64,000 nucleotides of DNA from Hydrocarboniphaga sp. (GTDB lineage Bacteria > Pseudomonadota > Gammaproteobacteria > Nevskiales > Nevskiaceae). A program made the translations under genes and the position numbers. This document shows positions 19,273-28,863 of the stretch, one piece after another. The notes below the pieces were generated by a model that worked only from the letters and a program-made list of their open reading frames with translations, was not told where the DNA came from and searched no databases. Position 1 is the stretch's first letter, and the number at the start of each line of letters is the position of its first letter. Where the stretch lies: the NCBI RefSeq assembly GCF_028291725.1, contig NZ_JAQGNT010000026.1:124001-188000 (forward strand), read 5' to 3'.

Positions 19273-22200
19273 ATGAAATCCACGTTCGTGGGTTGGTTCA
19301 ACGTGGCTTTGGCCGCCTTAAGCGCGAGTACGGCTTTCGCTCTCGCGATATCGGCCACAATGGCGATCACTTTTACAGCCCCTGCTGCAGAGGCAAGAGA
19401 TAGCGGTCCCCCTCCGCCGGGCTACTGCGATGATTTCTATTCCAACGGCAACTACGACTTCAGCGTTTGCACGCCTGGGGGAGGGGGTGTGGTTTCTGGA
19501 GGAGGTGAAGGAGGGGGTGGCGGCGGCGGCGGTGGCGGCCATAGTAATAAGGGAATCGCTCCGACGCCCCCGGATGCGGATACGGTTGCAAAGGATCCCG
19601 GCTGTAACGCCGCTTCCGGCGCTGCGGATACGACGCCCATTGCCGGAGACCCCGTTGACATCCTTACGAGAACGGAGGTCCTGCCTCAGCACGACTTGGC
19701 GAGCAATGGAGAAACACCGCTACAACTCAATCGCGTTTACAACGGACTCAATACAAATATCGGTGCATTCGGTCCGAATTGGATCAGCGAGATCGATCAG
19801 AAGCTAATTCTGACTCAGGGCTGCCCCGCTTGTACGCCGCATGACGGCTACAACAACATCAAGTGGGTTCGGTCAGATGGCGCGATGTTTACCTACAAGT
19901 GGAACAGTTCGGTCAATCGCTGGGTCGATGTGAAGCCCCAAACCATTGACTATTTGGTCGACACCTCCGATGGCTGGATTCTCCATGACGACGCTAACGG
20001 CGAACGACATTTCTTGGCCGATGGAAGGATCCAATCGATCAAGAGGTACGGAGTAGGCTGGACTTTTCTGCGGGACTCAAGCGGCACCATTTACGAAATC
20101 GATCATTCATCGGGACGCTCGTTCTTGGTTTCCTGGACCAACGGACGAATCACCGCGATCACCGATCCCGCAAGCAAGATCGTCACGTATGGTTACTCCG
20201 CCCCGCAAGGAACGACGGTGCTGACCAGCGTTAGATATCCGAATGGCGACTACACCACTTACTACTACGAAAATGCATCGCTGCCCACCGCCCTGACGGG
20301 CTACGCGCTAAACGGAACCCGCTACAGCACGATCACCTACTCCGGCTCGTTGGTATCGCAGACCACGCTGGCAGGTAATGTCGAAACAACCGGTTTTGCG
20401 TCGGGTACCAATACGACCACGGTGACCAATGCTTTGGGTTCAACCTCGGTTTACACGTACACCACTGCCAGCAATTCCTCTCGAACGCTGTTGTCCGTGA
20501 CCGCCGGGCACGTCACGAACTGTCCGAACGGAGTGCAATCAATAACCTACGATTCCAACGGATTCATCAAAACGACAACCGACTGGAACAATGCGATAAC
20601 GAACTACAGCTACGACGGTTACGGGCACAAGCTGTCTGAATATATCGACGCCAACAACCGGAAATACACGTATTCCTGGGATACAGCCAATAATCGGCTC
20701 ACCCAAGAATTACTGTGGAAAGGCACGACAGTCCTGCGTGAAACCGACTATACGTATTACCCTCAGAGTTCCGCAGCGGCTGGACGGCCATACACCGTAA
20801 CGACCATCAATGAAGACCCTTATCACGGGGTCTATAGTCAAACACGTATTCTGACTTACTCATACACCTTTAACAGTAATGCCACGTTGGCTTCGATGAC
20901 CATTGACGGCCCTAGAACCGGACAAACCGAAACCTACACTTATTCAACTTCGGGCGATTTGGCTTCATTTACCAATGCCTTGTCCCAAACGACAACCTAT
21001 TCGGCCTACAACGGGCGAGGACAAGTCGGCCAGATTGTCGACCCGAATGGCCACATTACCAATTTTGACTACGATGAGCGGGGCAGGCTCATTGGCAGAT
21101 CGCGCGTCATCGATGGCGTTGCCCGGACGACTGGATATTCGTACGAAAAGCACGGACTCATCAATTCAATTCTATATCCTGATGGAAGCCGGATATGGAT
21201 GACTTACGACGATGCGGGCCGAATGAGAACACGTTATTTCGGTAGCGCCCCGACTGATCTGGAGAACTGGGATTACAACGCTTTGAGTCAGCCGACCTTG
21301 CACTATATCGCGACGTCGTCGGGCACAGTGTTCCGGGAGGGTTGGTATTATGACGAAGCGGGGCGGGTGCATAGTCATTACGGGGACCATGGGCAGGTCC
21401 TTGTCTACGCATATTTTGATGCGGGAAATCCGAACATTAAATCCATCACGGATGCCAAAAACCACACGTACACCTATCACTACGATGCCTATAATGAATT
21501 GGATCAAATAACGGATCCCAATTTAAAGACAGTTTATCGGACGTACGACCCGCACGGGCTGATTGCGAGCGTGACCGACCCACGAGGAAGTACAGCAGCG
21601 ACGACTAGTTATGGCTATGACGGCTTTGGTCAGCAAGTGTCGATCAGCAGCCCCGACTCCGGGAACTCGGAGTACATTCACGATATGTCTGGCAACGTTA
21701 TCAGCATGCTTCGCGCCGATAACATTTCTACCAATTATGGCTATGATTTGCTGGATCGTTTGACAGATGTGACGATCGGGGAGGCCAAAAAAGCGCTTAC
21801 CTACGACAATTGCGATGATGGCGTAGGCCATCTCTGCAAAATTATCGAGAACCCCTGCCCATCGGGTAACGCGCTGACTTGTTCGCTGAGCGGAAATGTC
21901 ACAACGACGTTCGATTACGGGGATAACGATCTGCCGGTGAAGCAGGCCCTGTCCGGTATCGGCAGCACCTACACGACGAAGTGGGCTTACGATTCGATGG
22001 ACCGCGTCGCCGAAATCACCTACCCCGGTGGAAATGTCGTCGATTACTCATACGATTCCAAGCAGCACATCTCGGGTATTACGGCCAGTCTCGGCTTGCT
22101 GAGTGGTACTCACACCGTCGCTTCCAATATTCAGTATCTGCCGTTCGGTCCAATGACGCAGCTCCCGTTCGGTAGTGGCTCGACACATGGGTTTGCGGTT

Positions 22201-23523
22201 GATACCGACTACCGGGTTTCGGGGATGTCCACGACGAGTGTGCAGAGCCTGACCTACGGATTCGACGTAGCGAATAATCTCCAGACCAGCACGAACTATA
22301 TTAATTCCAGCTATTCGCAGACCTTCGGCTATGACGCTTTAAATCAGCTAACTTCGGTCACGGCATCGTTTGGCAATCAAAGCTGGCTGTTCGACGCCAA
22401 CGGAAATTCCAGTACCCATACCTATGCAGGGGCGACTGATACGGATGTTGTTGCCGTCACGGATAACAAACTGACTTCTATTACCGGAACGCGGCCGAGC
22501 AGCTTCATCTATAACGATGTAGGCGATTTGTACACCCGCTCTGGCTACCCATTTGGTCTGACTTTGGCTTACGACGCTTTCTATCAAGTCGCTTCCAGTA
22601 CCGTTGCCAGCAACACCGTTACTTACGCCTACAACGGCTTGGGGATGCGTGTCATGAAGTCCGGTGGTGGAGGTGGCACTTTTCGGTATAGCTATTCGCC
22701 CGACGGCGCGCTGCTTGCCGAGACCAATAAAAACGGACTTTCGATGGTCCGGAATTACGTATGGGCTAACGGCCAGATTGTTGCCTTCATCGACTCGAAC
22801 AAGCTTTATTACGTGAGCAACGATGCTTCCGGCCGACCAGAGGTCGTGACCGACGATAACAACGGCGTTGTGTGGCGTGCACGCAATGAGGCCTACGATC
22901 GAACGGTGGTATCCAATACGATCGGCGATCTCAATGTCGGTTTCCCGGGACAGTATTACGATACTGAATCAGGTCTTTGGTACAACTGGCATCGATACTA
23001 CGATTCAAACACCGGTCGGTATGTTCAGGCAGATCCACTGGGGTTGCTTGGTGGTAGGAATGTTTATGCCTATGCAAGTGGCAACCCTATTTCGAGAACG
23101 GATGCGAGCGGGCTGAAGGACTACACTGCGTGCGAGACGCAGCAATACTTCGGGCGCGTGAGAGACGATATGTCTGGGTCGCTCCTTAGTCGAGCTATCA
23201 ATGGGGTGGCCAACCATGCGATTCCGGGAAACCTAGACTTCAAGGTGCTACAAGCTGGCGACACATTTGTCGCCGGAGGCCAGACGATGAATGCTGGACA
23301 ATTTGGGAACTACCTCGCTGGCTACGCAGGAGCTTATTTCGGTACTGGCGGCTATGCTGGGGTAAGGGCGGGCGGTATAGGATTTGAGCTTTTTGACAAT
23401 AGCCGCCCAGCTACGGTGCCAAGTGATGCGGTCAGCAAGCCATTCATTGATGCAGGATACGACAGAGGATCGGCCGAAATAAACGGTGGCGGTCCCACAG
23501 CAACATGCGGATGTGGGCAATGA
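19273..23523 (+). CDS. Rhs/YD-repeat protein with variable C-terminal tip
   Basis: 1416 residues from the ATG at 19273, which places a hydrophobic signal or membrane segment at the N-terminus (about residues 8-38). A glycine-rich linker is at about 70-95. Many YD repeats follow (YDxxGxxxxxxDxxG style). The Rhs core ends LWYNWHRYYDSNTGRYVQADPLGL...NPISRTDASGL. After the core come about 135 residues of unique tip (LAGYAGAYFG, GVRAGGIGFELFDNSRPA, ending GCGQ). Such tips are usually toxins. I could not assign this one firmly; a Ntox44-like fold is a guess. An in-frame start at 19204 would bury the signal. Base composition is clearly AT-richer than the flanks, consistent with transfer. Confidence 0.88.
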   Translation: MKSTFVGWFNVALAALSASTAFALAISATMAITFTAPAAEARDSGPPPPGYCDDFYSNGNYDFSVCTPGGGGVVSGGGEGGGGGGGGGGHSNKGIAPTPPDADTVAKDPGCNAASGAADTTPIAGDPVDILTRTEVLPQHDLASNGETPLQLNRVYNGLNTNIGAFGPNWISEIDQKLILTQGCPACTPHDGYNNIKWVRSDGAMFTYKWNSSVNRWVDVKPQTIDYLVDTSDGWILHDDANGERHFLADGRIQSIKRYGVGWTFLRDSSGTIYEIDHSSGRSFLVSWTNGRITAITDPASKIVTYGYSAPQGTTVLTSVRYPNGDYTTYYYENASLPTALTGYALNGTRYSTITYSGSLVSQTTLAGNVETTGFASGTNTTTVTNALGSTSVYTYTTASNSSRTLLSVTAGHVTNCPNGVQSITYDSNGFIKTTTDWNNAITNYSYDGYGHKLSEYIDANNRKYTYSWDTANNRLTQELLWKGTTVLRETDYTYYPQSSAAAGRPYTVTTINEDPYHGVYSQTRILTYSYTFNSNATLASMTIDGPRTGQTETYTYSTSGDLASFTNALSQTTTYSAYNGRGQVGQIVDPNGHITNFDYDERGRLIGRSRVIDGVARTTGYSYEKHGLINSILYPDGSRIWMTYDDAGRMRTRYFGSAPTDLENWDYNALSQPTLHYIATSSGTVFREGWYYDEAGRVHSHYGDHGQVLVYAYFDAGNPNIKSITDAKNHTYTYHYDAYNELDQITDPNLKTVYRTYDPHGLIASVTDPRGSTAATTSYGYDGFGQQVSISSPDSGNSEYIHDMSGNVISMLRADNISTNYGYDLLDRLTDVTIGEAKKALTYDNCDDGVGHLCKIIENPCPSGNALTCSLSGNVTTTFDYGDNDLPVKQALSGIGSTYTTKWAYDSMDRVAEITYPGGNVVDYSYDSKQHISGITASLGLLSGTHTVASNIQYLPFGPMTQLPFGSGSTHGFAVDTDYRVSGMSTTSVQSLTYGFDVANNLQTSTNYINSSYSQTFGYDALNQLTSVTASFGNQSWLFDANGNSSTHTYAGATDTDVVAVTDNKLTSITGTRPSSFIYNDVGDLYTRSGYPFGLTLAYDAFYQVASSTVASNTVTYAYNGLGMRVMKSGGGGGTFRYSYSPDGALLAETNKNGLSMVRNYVWANGQIVAFIDSNKLYYVSNDASGRPEVVTDDNNGVVWRARNEAYDRTVVSNTIGDLNVGFPGQYYDTESGLWYNWHRYYDSNTGRYVQADPLGLLGGRNVYAYASGNPISRTDASGLKDYTACETQQYFGRVRDDMSGSLLSRAINGVANHAIPGNLDFKVLQAGDTFVAGGQTMNAGQFGNYLAGYAGAYFGTGGYAGVRAGGIGFELFDNSRPATVPSDAVSKPFIDAGYDRGSAEINGGGPTATCGCGQ

Positions 23524-23825
23524 CTTCGTATCTTTTTGCCGCTTTTGCTTTGCTTCTTCTGTCGTTCGGCTTGTTAACTAAAAGCAATTTAGTCAGGGCA
23601 ATATGTAGCTTTGCACTCTTTGCACTTCTTTTATGCTGCGTCACATTTTCTCTGCAGGCTGCTGCACGCCGTACCATTGAGATTGCGATGAGTAGTAGCG
23701 GCAACTCACAGAATTTCGCCGACGGTACAGCCGCCTTGATTCATCACATTACTCCCGAACGATCGTTGATTAGCCTGTACGGCTTGGCTCTTTTCGCAAT
23801 GGCAGTAATGCCTCGTCGGAAGTAG
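23520..23825 (+). CDS. Small membrane protein after rhs, candidate immunity protein
   Basis: 101 residues. The ATG overlaps the rhs stop (ATGA), so translation is probably coupled. It has three hydrophobic stretches (about residues 2-20, 26-46 and 82-97) and ends MPRRK. The position right behind the Rhs tip is where cognate immunity genes lie. No sequence family was recognised, so the immunity role rests on context. Confidence 0.6.
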   Translation: MTSYLFAAFALLLLSFGLLTKSNLVRAICSFALFALLLCCVTFSLQAAARRTIEIAMSSSGNSQNFADGTAALIHHITPERSLISLYGLALFAMAVMPRRK

Positions 23826-23838
23826 AGGTTCGAAGGCA

Positions 23839-24288
23839 ATATGTGCATATGTCGGTGGGAATCCCGTTTCGTTCGTCGATCCAAAGGGTTTGGCTTTCCT
23901 TGGAGACTGCAAGGCTCAAGATTTTCTTGATCAAGCAGGGGGTGACGCTGGCAAGGCGTGGAACCAAACGGCTCAGGCGCGCAATTCGATTTATACCCGA
24001 CCGGTAGTTCCGGGAACAGACGGAGAGGCATTACGCAACGCCGAGCATTATCTGTTTGCTCGTAGCGAAACCGAATCGGCGCTTTTGGGAAGATATGCAG
24101 TGGGTCCGCTTATGGCGCCCGCGGCTGCTGGGTATTACGCATTGAAATCGAGTGCAAACGCGATTGAAAGAGTGACGCCCTTGAATTCCCCGTGGACGAA
24201 TTCTCCATCCACATGGAATGAACTTAAGGCTGGCGCTCAAGGTGGTTGGGATGGAATGATAGGAGGCGCTTGTGGCTGCAGCAAGTAG
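23839..24288 (+). pseudogene. Orphan Rhs C-terminal tip with remnant of the core
   Basis: Reading frame 23839 onward gives ICAYVGGNPVSFVDPKGLAF, the exact junction of an Rhs core (NP.S..DP.GL) with a tip, followed by about 130 residues of another tip ending GGACGCSK. No YD repeats and no proper start precede it, and the upstream core GGN.YAY is out of frame by a small indel. It is therefore a displaced or silent tip cassette. Translation from TTG at 23890 would give 132 residues but is doubtful. The tip is unrelated in sequence to that of the full-length Rhs except for the cysteine-rich end (GCGQ versus GCSK). Confidence 0.75.
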
Positions 24289-24676
24289 TGTTACGACGAG
24301 CTTCTTAACGATGGCCAACCGCGTGTTCGGTGTTTTGCTTCTTCTCGGTGTAGTCGTAATTGCATGGACAATGGCAAGCCGGTCCTCGCCCGAAGTCTTT
24401 GGGTTATTTTGTGTGGCAGGTCTGCTTGGACTTTCCATTGGCCATATACAGCTTAAGAATTGGGCCGCCTTTATTTCGGCGTTTCTCTCGTGGTTTGCGT
24501 TCCTAATGGCAGCTATTTATCTATATGGGGGCTATGAGCACAACTTGCTCGCACCATTTACGACGCGCCTATTTCGTTTTACAGCCGTCGCCGGGGTTGC
24601 TGTTCTGCTGACGATCAACTACCGGACGCTCCGAGGGGTCCGGGCCATTGGCGCGCATCGAGTCGGCACTGCTTGA
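24272..24676 (+). CDS. Four-helix membrane protein, candidate immunity to the orphan Rhs tip
   Basis: 134 residues from GTG with an excellent AGGAGG 5 nt upstream (24261-24266), which decides the start even though it overlaps the end of the orphan tip. Hydrophobic helices at about residues 17-34, 42-58, 65-85 and 95-112. No known family was recognised. Position immediately behind a tip cassette suggests immunity. The pattern repeats that of 23520-23825. Confidence 0.6.
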   Translation: MAAASSVTTSFLTMANRVFGVLLLLGVVVIAWTMASRSSPEVFGLFCVAGLLGLSIGHIQLKNWAAFISAFLSWFAFLMAAIYLYGGYEHNLLAPFTTRLFRFTAVAGVAVLLTINYRTLRGVRAIGAHRVGTA

Positions 24677-24680
24677 GCCT

Positions 24681-24791
24681 ATGCAGGCTTGTCAGTATCG
24701 CTATGATGCGCGGAAAAATCCGGTTATCTGCAATCCGATCCGATTGGACTGTAAGCGTCTGCTTGCCTCATCTACCGATTGGTTGATCTGA
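24681..24791 (+). CDS. Possible 36-residue peptide with four cysteines coupled to the next ORF
   Basis: An ATG-initiated ORF with Cys at positions 4, 17 and 24 among polar and basic residues (CQYRYDARKNP, then CNPIRLDC). Its TGA overlaps the ATG of the next small membrane ORF (TGATG), repeating the tip-immunity arrangement upstream. It could be the stub of another Rhs tip. There is no clear Shine-Dalgarno, so coding is uncertain. Confidence 0.25.
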   Translation: MQACQYRYDARKNPVICNPIRLDCKRLLASSTDWLI

Positions 24792-24970
24792 TGGGATTCT
24801 TGGTTGCCTCTATTACCTTTTTCGGATTGTTACTTGTGCTTATAAAGAGCGGAGCGATATATGTCGCTGGTCATGAGATAAAATATTCAACCCAGCCCAT
24901 ACTGTTTTTTAGCTTCTGCTCCGCTTATTTTATTATAGCTTCCGTTCTCCTCGTGCTGGCCTTCGTTTGA
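24791..24970 (+). CDS. Small two-helix membrane protein
   Basis: 59 residues with two hydrophobic helices (about 2-20 and 36-57). It starts at the ATG overlapping the stop of the preceding mini-ORF. An upstream in-frame TTG at 24779 is less likely. No family was recognised. It is the last recognisable item of the Rhs island before sppA. Confidence 0.4.
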   Translation: MGFLVASITFFGLLLVLIKSGAIYVAGHEIKYSTQPILFFSFCSAYFIIASVLLVLAFV

Positions 24971-25224
24971 AAGTGAACTTCCCTCACTGGTCTGGACGGT
25001 TTCAAGCCCGAAGCGCAACGGAGCCGACCCGGCTCAGATGCTGTCGATCAAATCGGCCTCGTCCCAGTCCGGTGGTCTGCCCGGCGGTCCCCCGTAGCCG
25101 ATCCTGGCCCGCTGCGAGCATCCTGTTCGCGGCCGCAGCGGATTGAACAGCCGGTTGAACCGCGCATGCCATACTCCGGTCCTAGGCCCGGCCTCCCGGC
25201 CCTGAACCCAAAGACAACGGACGC

Positions 25225-27114
25225 ATGAGCGATAAACCCCCGCAGCAAAAATCCCTGATCCGCCGCATCTTCGGCGGCCTGTGGTCCCTGATCGTCAACC
25301 TGTATCGGGCGGTCGTCATCGTCGGCTTCTGCGTGTTTCTGTACGCGCTGTACATGGCGTTTACCGGCGGGCCGGCCAAGCACGTCGATTCCAACATTGC
25401 ACTGGTGCTGTGGCCGAGCGGGGCGCTGGTCGACCAGCTTGACAGCGATCCGGGCCAGCGCCTGATCGAGCAGTTCAACGGCGAGCCGCCGTCGCAGACC
25501 CGCCTGACGGATCTGACCGATGCGCTCGAGGCCGCTGCCACCGACGAGCGCATTTCGGTTGCGGTGCTCAAGCTCGACAACCTGACTTCGGCGAGCATGC
25601 CGCAGCTCGAGGAGCTGGGCGCGGCGATGAAGAAATTCCGCGCGTCGAACAAGCCGATCTACGCCTACGGCCCGTCCTACGACCAGATCGGCTACTTCGC
25701 CGCGGCGCAGGCGGACGACGTGTCGATGGACCCGTTCGGCAGCATCCTGCTCGAAGGCCTGGGCTCCTATCAGAACTATTTCAAGGAAGGCCTCGACAAG
25801 CTCGGCGTGACGATCAACGTGTTCCGCGTCGGCGAATACAAGTCGGCGGTCGAGCCGTTCCTGCGCAACGACATGTCGGAAGAAGCCAAGTCCGCGAGCA
25901 TGGAATGGCTGTCGGACCTGTGGAAGAGCTACGACGACACCGTCTCGGCCAACCGCAAGCTCGACCCGGGCTTCGCCAATCGTTACGTCGCCAGCTTCAG
26001 CAAGGAACTCGCCGCACATCAGGGCGACGCCGCCAAGCTGGCGCTCGACGCCGGCCTGGTCAATCACCTGGAAACCCTGGCGGAGTTCCGCAAGCGTGTC
26101 GCCGAGAAAGTCGGCGACGACGACGACAACGGCAGCTTCCGCCAGATCCATTTCCACGACTACCTGAGCGCGGTGCATCGCGAGAAGCGTCAGCACGAAG
26201 TGCATGGCGACAACAGCGAAGTCGCGATGATCGCGGTGCAGGGCGAGATCGTCGACGGCATCGGCCAGGCCGGCCAGGCCGGTGGCGATGCGATCTTCGA
26301 TCTGCTCGACCAGGCGCGTCGCGACGACCACGTCGCCGCGGTCGTGCTGCGCGTCGACTCGCCCGGCGGCAGCGTCTGGGCGTCCGAGCAGATCCGGCGC
26401 GGCGTGCAGGAGCTGCGCGCCGACGGCAAGCCGGTGGTGGTGTCGATGTCCGGCGTCGCCGCGTCCGGCGGCTACTGGGTCAGCATGGCCTCGGACCGCA
26501 TTTTTGCGCACGAATCGACGATCACCGGCTCGATCGGCATCTTCGGCCTGATCCCGACGCTGGACAAACCGCTGGAGAAACTCGGTATCCATACCGACGG
26601 CGTCGGCACCACGCCGCTGGCCGGCGCGTTCCGCATGGATCGCCCGCTCAGCGACGACGTGAAGGCGATCGTGCAGTCGCAGATCGACCACGGCTATCGC
26701 CAGTTCGTCGAAGGCGTCGCCGCAGGCCGCAAGCTCGACGTCAAGCGCGTCGACGAGATTGCGCGCGGCCGCGTCTGGAGCGGCCACGATGCCAAGGATC
26801 TGGGCCTGATCGACGAGTTCGGCGGCCTGGAGCAGGCGGCCGATTCCGCGGCGAAGCTGGCCGGGCTCAGCGACGGCCAGTGGCGGCTCGAGCCTTTCGA
26901 GAACGCGCCCAGCGGCCCGCTGTCGATCCTGACGCAGTTTTTCGGCTCCGCGCAGATCAACCTCAACTGGCTGCCGAACGGCGTCAACAGCCGGATGCAG
27001 CAGTGGCTCAAGCAGGGCGACGTGAATCGTGCGCTGTCGCTGATGACGGATCGCCGCGCGATGTATGCGCTGTGCTTCTGCGAGCCGACGCTGAGCAGCA
27101 GCGCGCTGCACTGA
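25225..27114 (+). CDS. sppA: Signal peptide peptidase SppA, 67K type
   Basis: 629 residues, a tandem ClpP-like fold as in E. coli SppA. A single N-terminal membrane helix at about residues 25-48 anchors it with the catalytic part in the periplasm. The catalytic Lys is in GEYKSAVEPFLR in the first repeat and the Ser in SGVAASGGYWV in the second. It degrades signal peptides left in the membrane. murI follows in the same direction after 25 nt. The gene resumes the GC-rich codon use of the core chromosome. Confidence 0.95.
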   Translation: MSDKPPQQKSLIRRIFGGLWSLIVNLYRAVVIVGFCVFLYALYMAFTGGPAKHVDSNIALVLWPSGALVDQLDSDPGQRLIEQFNGEPPSQTRLTDLTDALEAAATDERISVAVLKLDNLTSASMPQLEELGAAMKKFRASNKPIYAYGPSYDQIGYFAAAQADDVSMDPFGSILLEGLGSYQNYFKEGLDKLGVTINVFRVGEYKSAVEPFLRNDMSEEAKSASMEWLSDLWKSYDDTVSANRKLDPGFANRYVASFSKELAAHQGDAAKLALDAGLVNHLETLAEFRKRVAEKVGDDDDNGSFRQIHFHDYLSAVHREKRQHEVHGDNSEVAMIAVQGEIVDGIGQAGQAGGDAIFDLLDQARRDDHVAAVVLRVDSPGGSVWASEQIRRGVQELRADGKPVVVSMSGVAASGGYWVSMASDRIFAHESTITGSIGIFGLIPTLDKPLEKLGIHTDGVGTTPLAGAFRMDRPLSDDVKAIVQSQIDHGYRQFVEGVAAGRKLDVKRVDEIARGRVWSGHDAKDLGLIDEFGGLEQAADSAAKLAGLSDGQWRLEPFENAPSGPLSILTQFFGSAQINLNWLPNGVNSRMQQWLKQGDVNRALSLMTDRRAMYALCFCEPTLSSSALH

Positions 27115-27139
27115 CGTAGGGCCGATTCCCGGAACTCGC

Positions 27140-27907
27140 ATGAACGCGGCGCCGATCGGTGTTTTCGACTCCGGCGTCGGCGGTCTGTCGGTGCTGCGCG
27201 AAATCCGCCGAACCATACCGGCCGAGCGCCTGATCTATTTCGCCGACAGCGGCCATTGCCCTTACGGCGGCAAGCCTCAGGCCGAGATCCAGGCGCGCAG
27301 CATGGTGATCACCGAGAACCTGCTCGCCTCCGGCGCCAAGCTGATCGTCGTCGCCTGCAACACCGCGACGATCGCGGCGGTCGAACATCTGCGTGCAACT
27401 TATCCGGTGCCCTTCATCGGCATGGAGCCGGCAGTCAAGCCGGCGGTCGCGGCAACACGCAGCGGCGTGATCGGCGTGCTCGCGACCGGCGCCGCGCTGG
27501 GCGGGCAGAAATTCCACCACCTGATGCGACAGCATGCGCGTGAAGTGCGCATGATCACGCAGCCCTGCCCGGGGCTGGTCGAACACGTCGAGCGTGGCGA
27601 TATCGACAGCGCGGAGTTGCGTGCGCTATTGCGTGGTTATGTGCAGCCGCTGCTGGATGCCGGCGCCGACGTGCTGGTACTCGGCTGCACGCATTATCCG
27701 TTTCTGCGCGCGGTGATCGCGGACATTGCCGGGCCACAGGTGCAATTGCTCGACACCGGCGCAGCCGTCGCGCGCCAGACGCAGCGCGTGCTGGAGCGCG
27801 AGGGTTTGCTGGCCGAAGTGGGCGGGGGCGGCGTGGAGTGGCGCAGCAGTGGTGATCTGACCGCGGTGCAAGCGGTGATCGACCTGCTCTGGACGATCGG
27901 ACTGTAG
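27140..27907 (+). CDS. murI: Glutamate racemase
   Basis: 255 residues. It makes D-glutamate for peptidoglycan. IGVFDSGVGGLSVL at the start, the two catalytic cysteines in VACNTAT and LGCTHYPFL, and YFADSGHCPYG are all present. The TAG stop is contributed by the GTAG head of the REP element that follows, and the protein ends shortly after LLWTIGL. Confidence 0.95.
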   Translation: MNAAPIGVFDSGVGGLSVLREIRRTIPAERLIYFADSGHCPYGGKPQAEIQARSMVITENLLASGAKLIVVACNTATIAAVEHLRATYPVPFIGMEPAVKPAVAATRSGVIGVLATGAALGGQKFHHLMRQHAREVRMITQPCPGLVEHVERGDIDSAELRALLRGYVQPLLDAGADVLVLGCTHYPFLRAVIADIAGPQVQLLDTGAAVARQTQRVLEREGLLAEVGGGGVEWRSSGDLTAVQAVIDLLWTIGL

Positions 27908-27969
27908 GAGCGGTCCTTGACCGCGATTGAGACTGCGCCGGCGCAATCGCGGTCAAGGACCGCTCCTAC
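27904..27969. repeat. REP pair, GTAG + GAGCGGTC family
   Basis: GTAGGAGCGGTCCTTGACCG at the left and its inverted copy ending CGCTCCTAC at the right. It lies between convergent murI and nadC and supplies the murI stop codon. The second copy is at 56606-56671. Confidence 0.9.
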
Positions 27970-27991
27970 AGTTGCGGATCGAAGTGTGTTT

Positions 27992-28852
27992 TCAATCTTC
28001 GAAGCGCATCGACAGATCCACCGCGCGCAGATGCTTGGTCAGCGCGCCGATCGCGATGCGGTCGATGCCGGTTTCGGCGTAAGCATGCGCGGTATCCAAA
28101 GTGGCGCCGCCGGAATATTCGAGCAAGGTCACACCGCCGCGAGCGCGATGCTCGCGCGTCAGCCGCACCGCCTCGCGCAGCATGTCGAGATCGAAATCGT
28201 CGACCAGCAGCAGGTCGACGTTCCCGTTGATCGCGATCTGCGCTTCTTCAAGGGTTTCGGCTTCGGTCATCAAAGGCACGCCGGCGTTCAGTGCACGTGC
28301 CTGTGCGATGGCGGCCGCAATGCCGCCCGCCGCGGCGATGTGGTTTTCCTTGATCAGGATGCCGTCGTAGAGCCCGATGCGATGGTTGTAGCCGCCGCCG
28401 CAGAGCACCGCGTATTTCTGCGCGCGGCGCAGGCCGGGCAGCGTCTTGCGCGTATCGACGATCTTGCAAGCTGTACCGGCCACAGCATCGACGTAGGTCC
28501 GTACCGTGCTTGCGGTTCCCGACAAGGTCTGCAGAAAATTCAGCGCGCTACGCTCTCCGGTCAGCAATGCGCGTGCCGGGCCCTGCAGCGTGAACAGGCG
28601 CTGATCGGGCACGACCTGTTCGCCTTCGCTTACTTGCCATTCGATGCGGATGCCGGTGTCGACCTGGCGGAACACTTCGTCGACCCAGGCACGGCCGCAG
28701 ATCACCGCGTTCTCGCGCGAGATCACGCGGGCGCGCGCTGCGATGTTCGCATCGACCAGCCGGGCGGTGACATCGCCGCTGCCGATATCCTCGGCAAGTG
28801 CATGGGCAACGCTGTCAGCGATGCCTTCTGGCAGGGGATGACTCGCGGGCAT
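27992..28852 (-). CDS. nadC: Nicotinate-nucleotide pyrophosphorylase (carboxylating)
   Basis: 286 residues. It converts quinolinate and PRPP to nicotinate mononucleotide in NAD synthesis. [57 protein letters not shown] and the C-terminal [14 protein letters not shown] are diagnostic. A much longer in-frame ORF runs back into argF. The ATG at 28852, 11 nt after the argF stop, fits the family. It is probably cotranscribed with argF. Confidence 0.95.
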   Translation of the reverse strand: MPASHPLPEGIADSVAHALAEDIGSGDVTARLVDANIAARARVISRENAVICGRAWVDEVFRQVDTGIRIEWQVSEGEQVVPDQRLFTLQGPARALLTGERSALNFLQTLSGTASTVRTYVDAVAGTACKIVDTRKTLPGLRRAQKYAVLCGGGYNHRIGLYDGILIKENHIAAAGGIAAAIAQARALNAGVPLMTEAETLEEAQIAINGNVDLLLVDDFDLDMLREAVRLTREHRARGGVTLLEYSGGATLDTAHAYAETGIDRIAIGALTKHLRAVDLSMRFED

Positions 28853-28863
28853 GGTGTCGAGTT

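Noticed and set aside
25048-27216. 722-codon ORF antisense to sppA and murI
   Set aside because: It crosses two well-supported genes and has the composition of a frame shadow.
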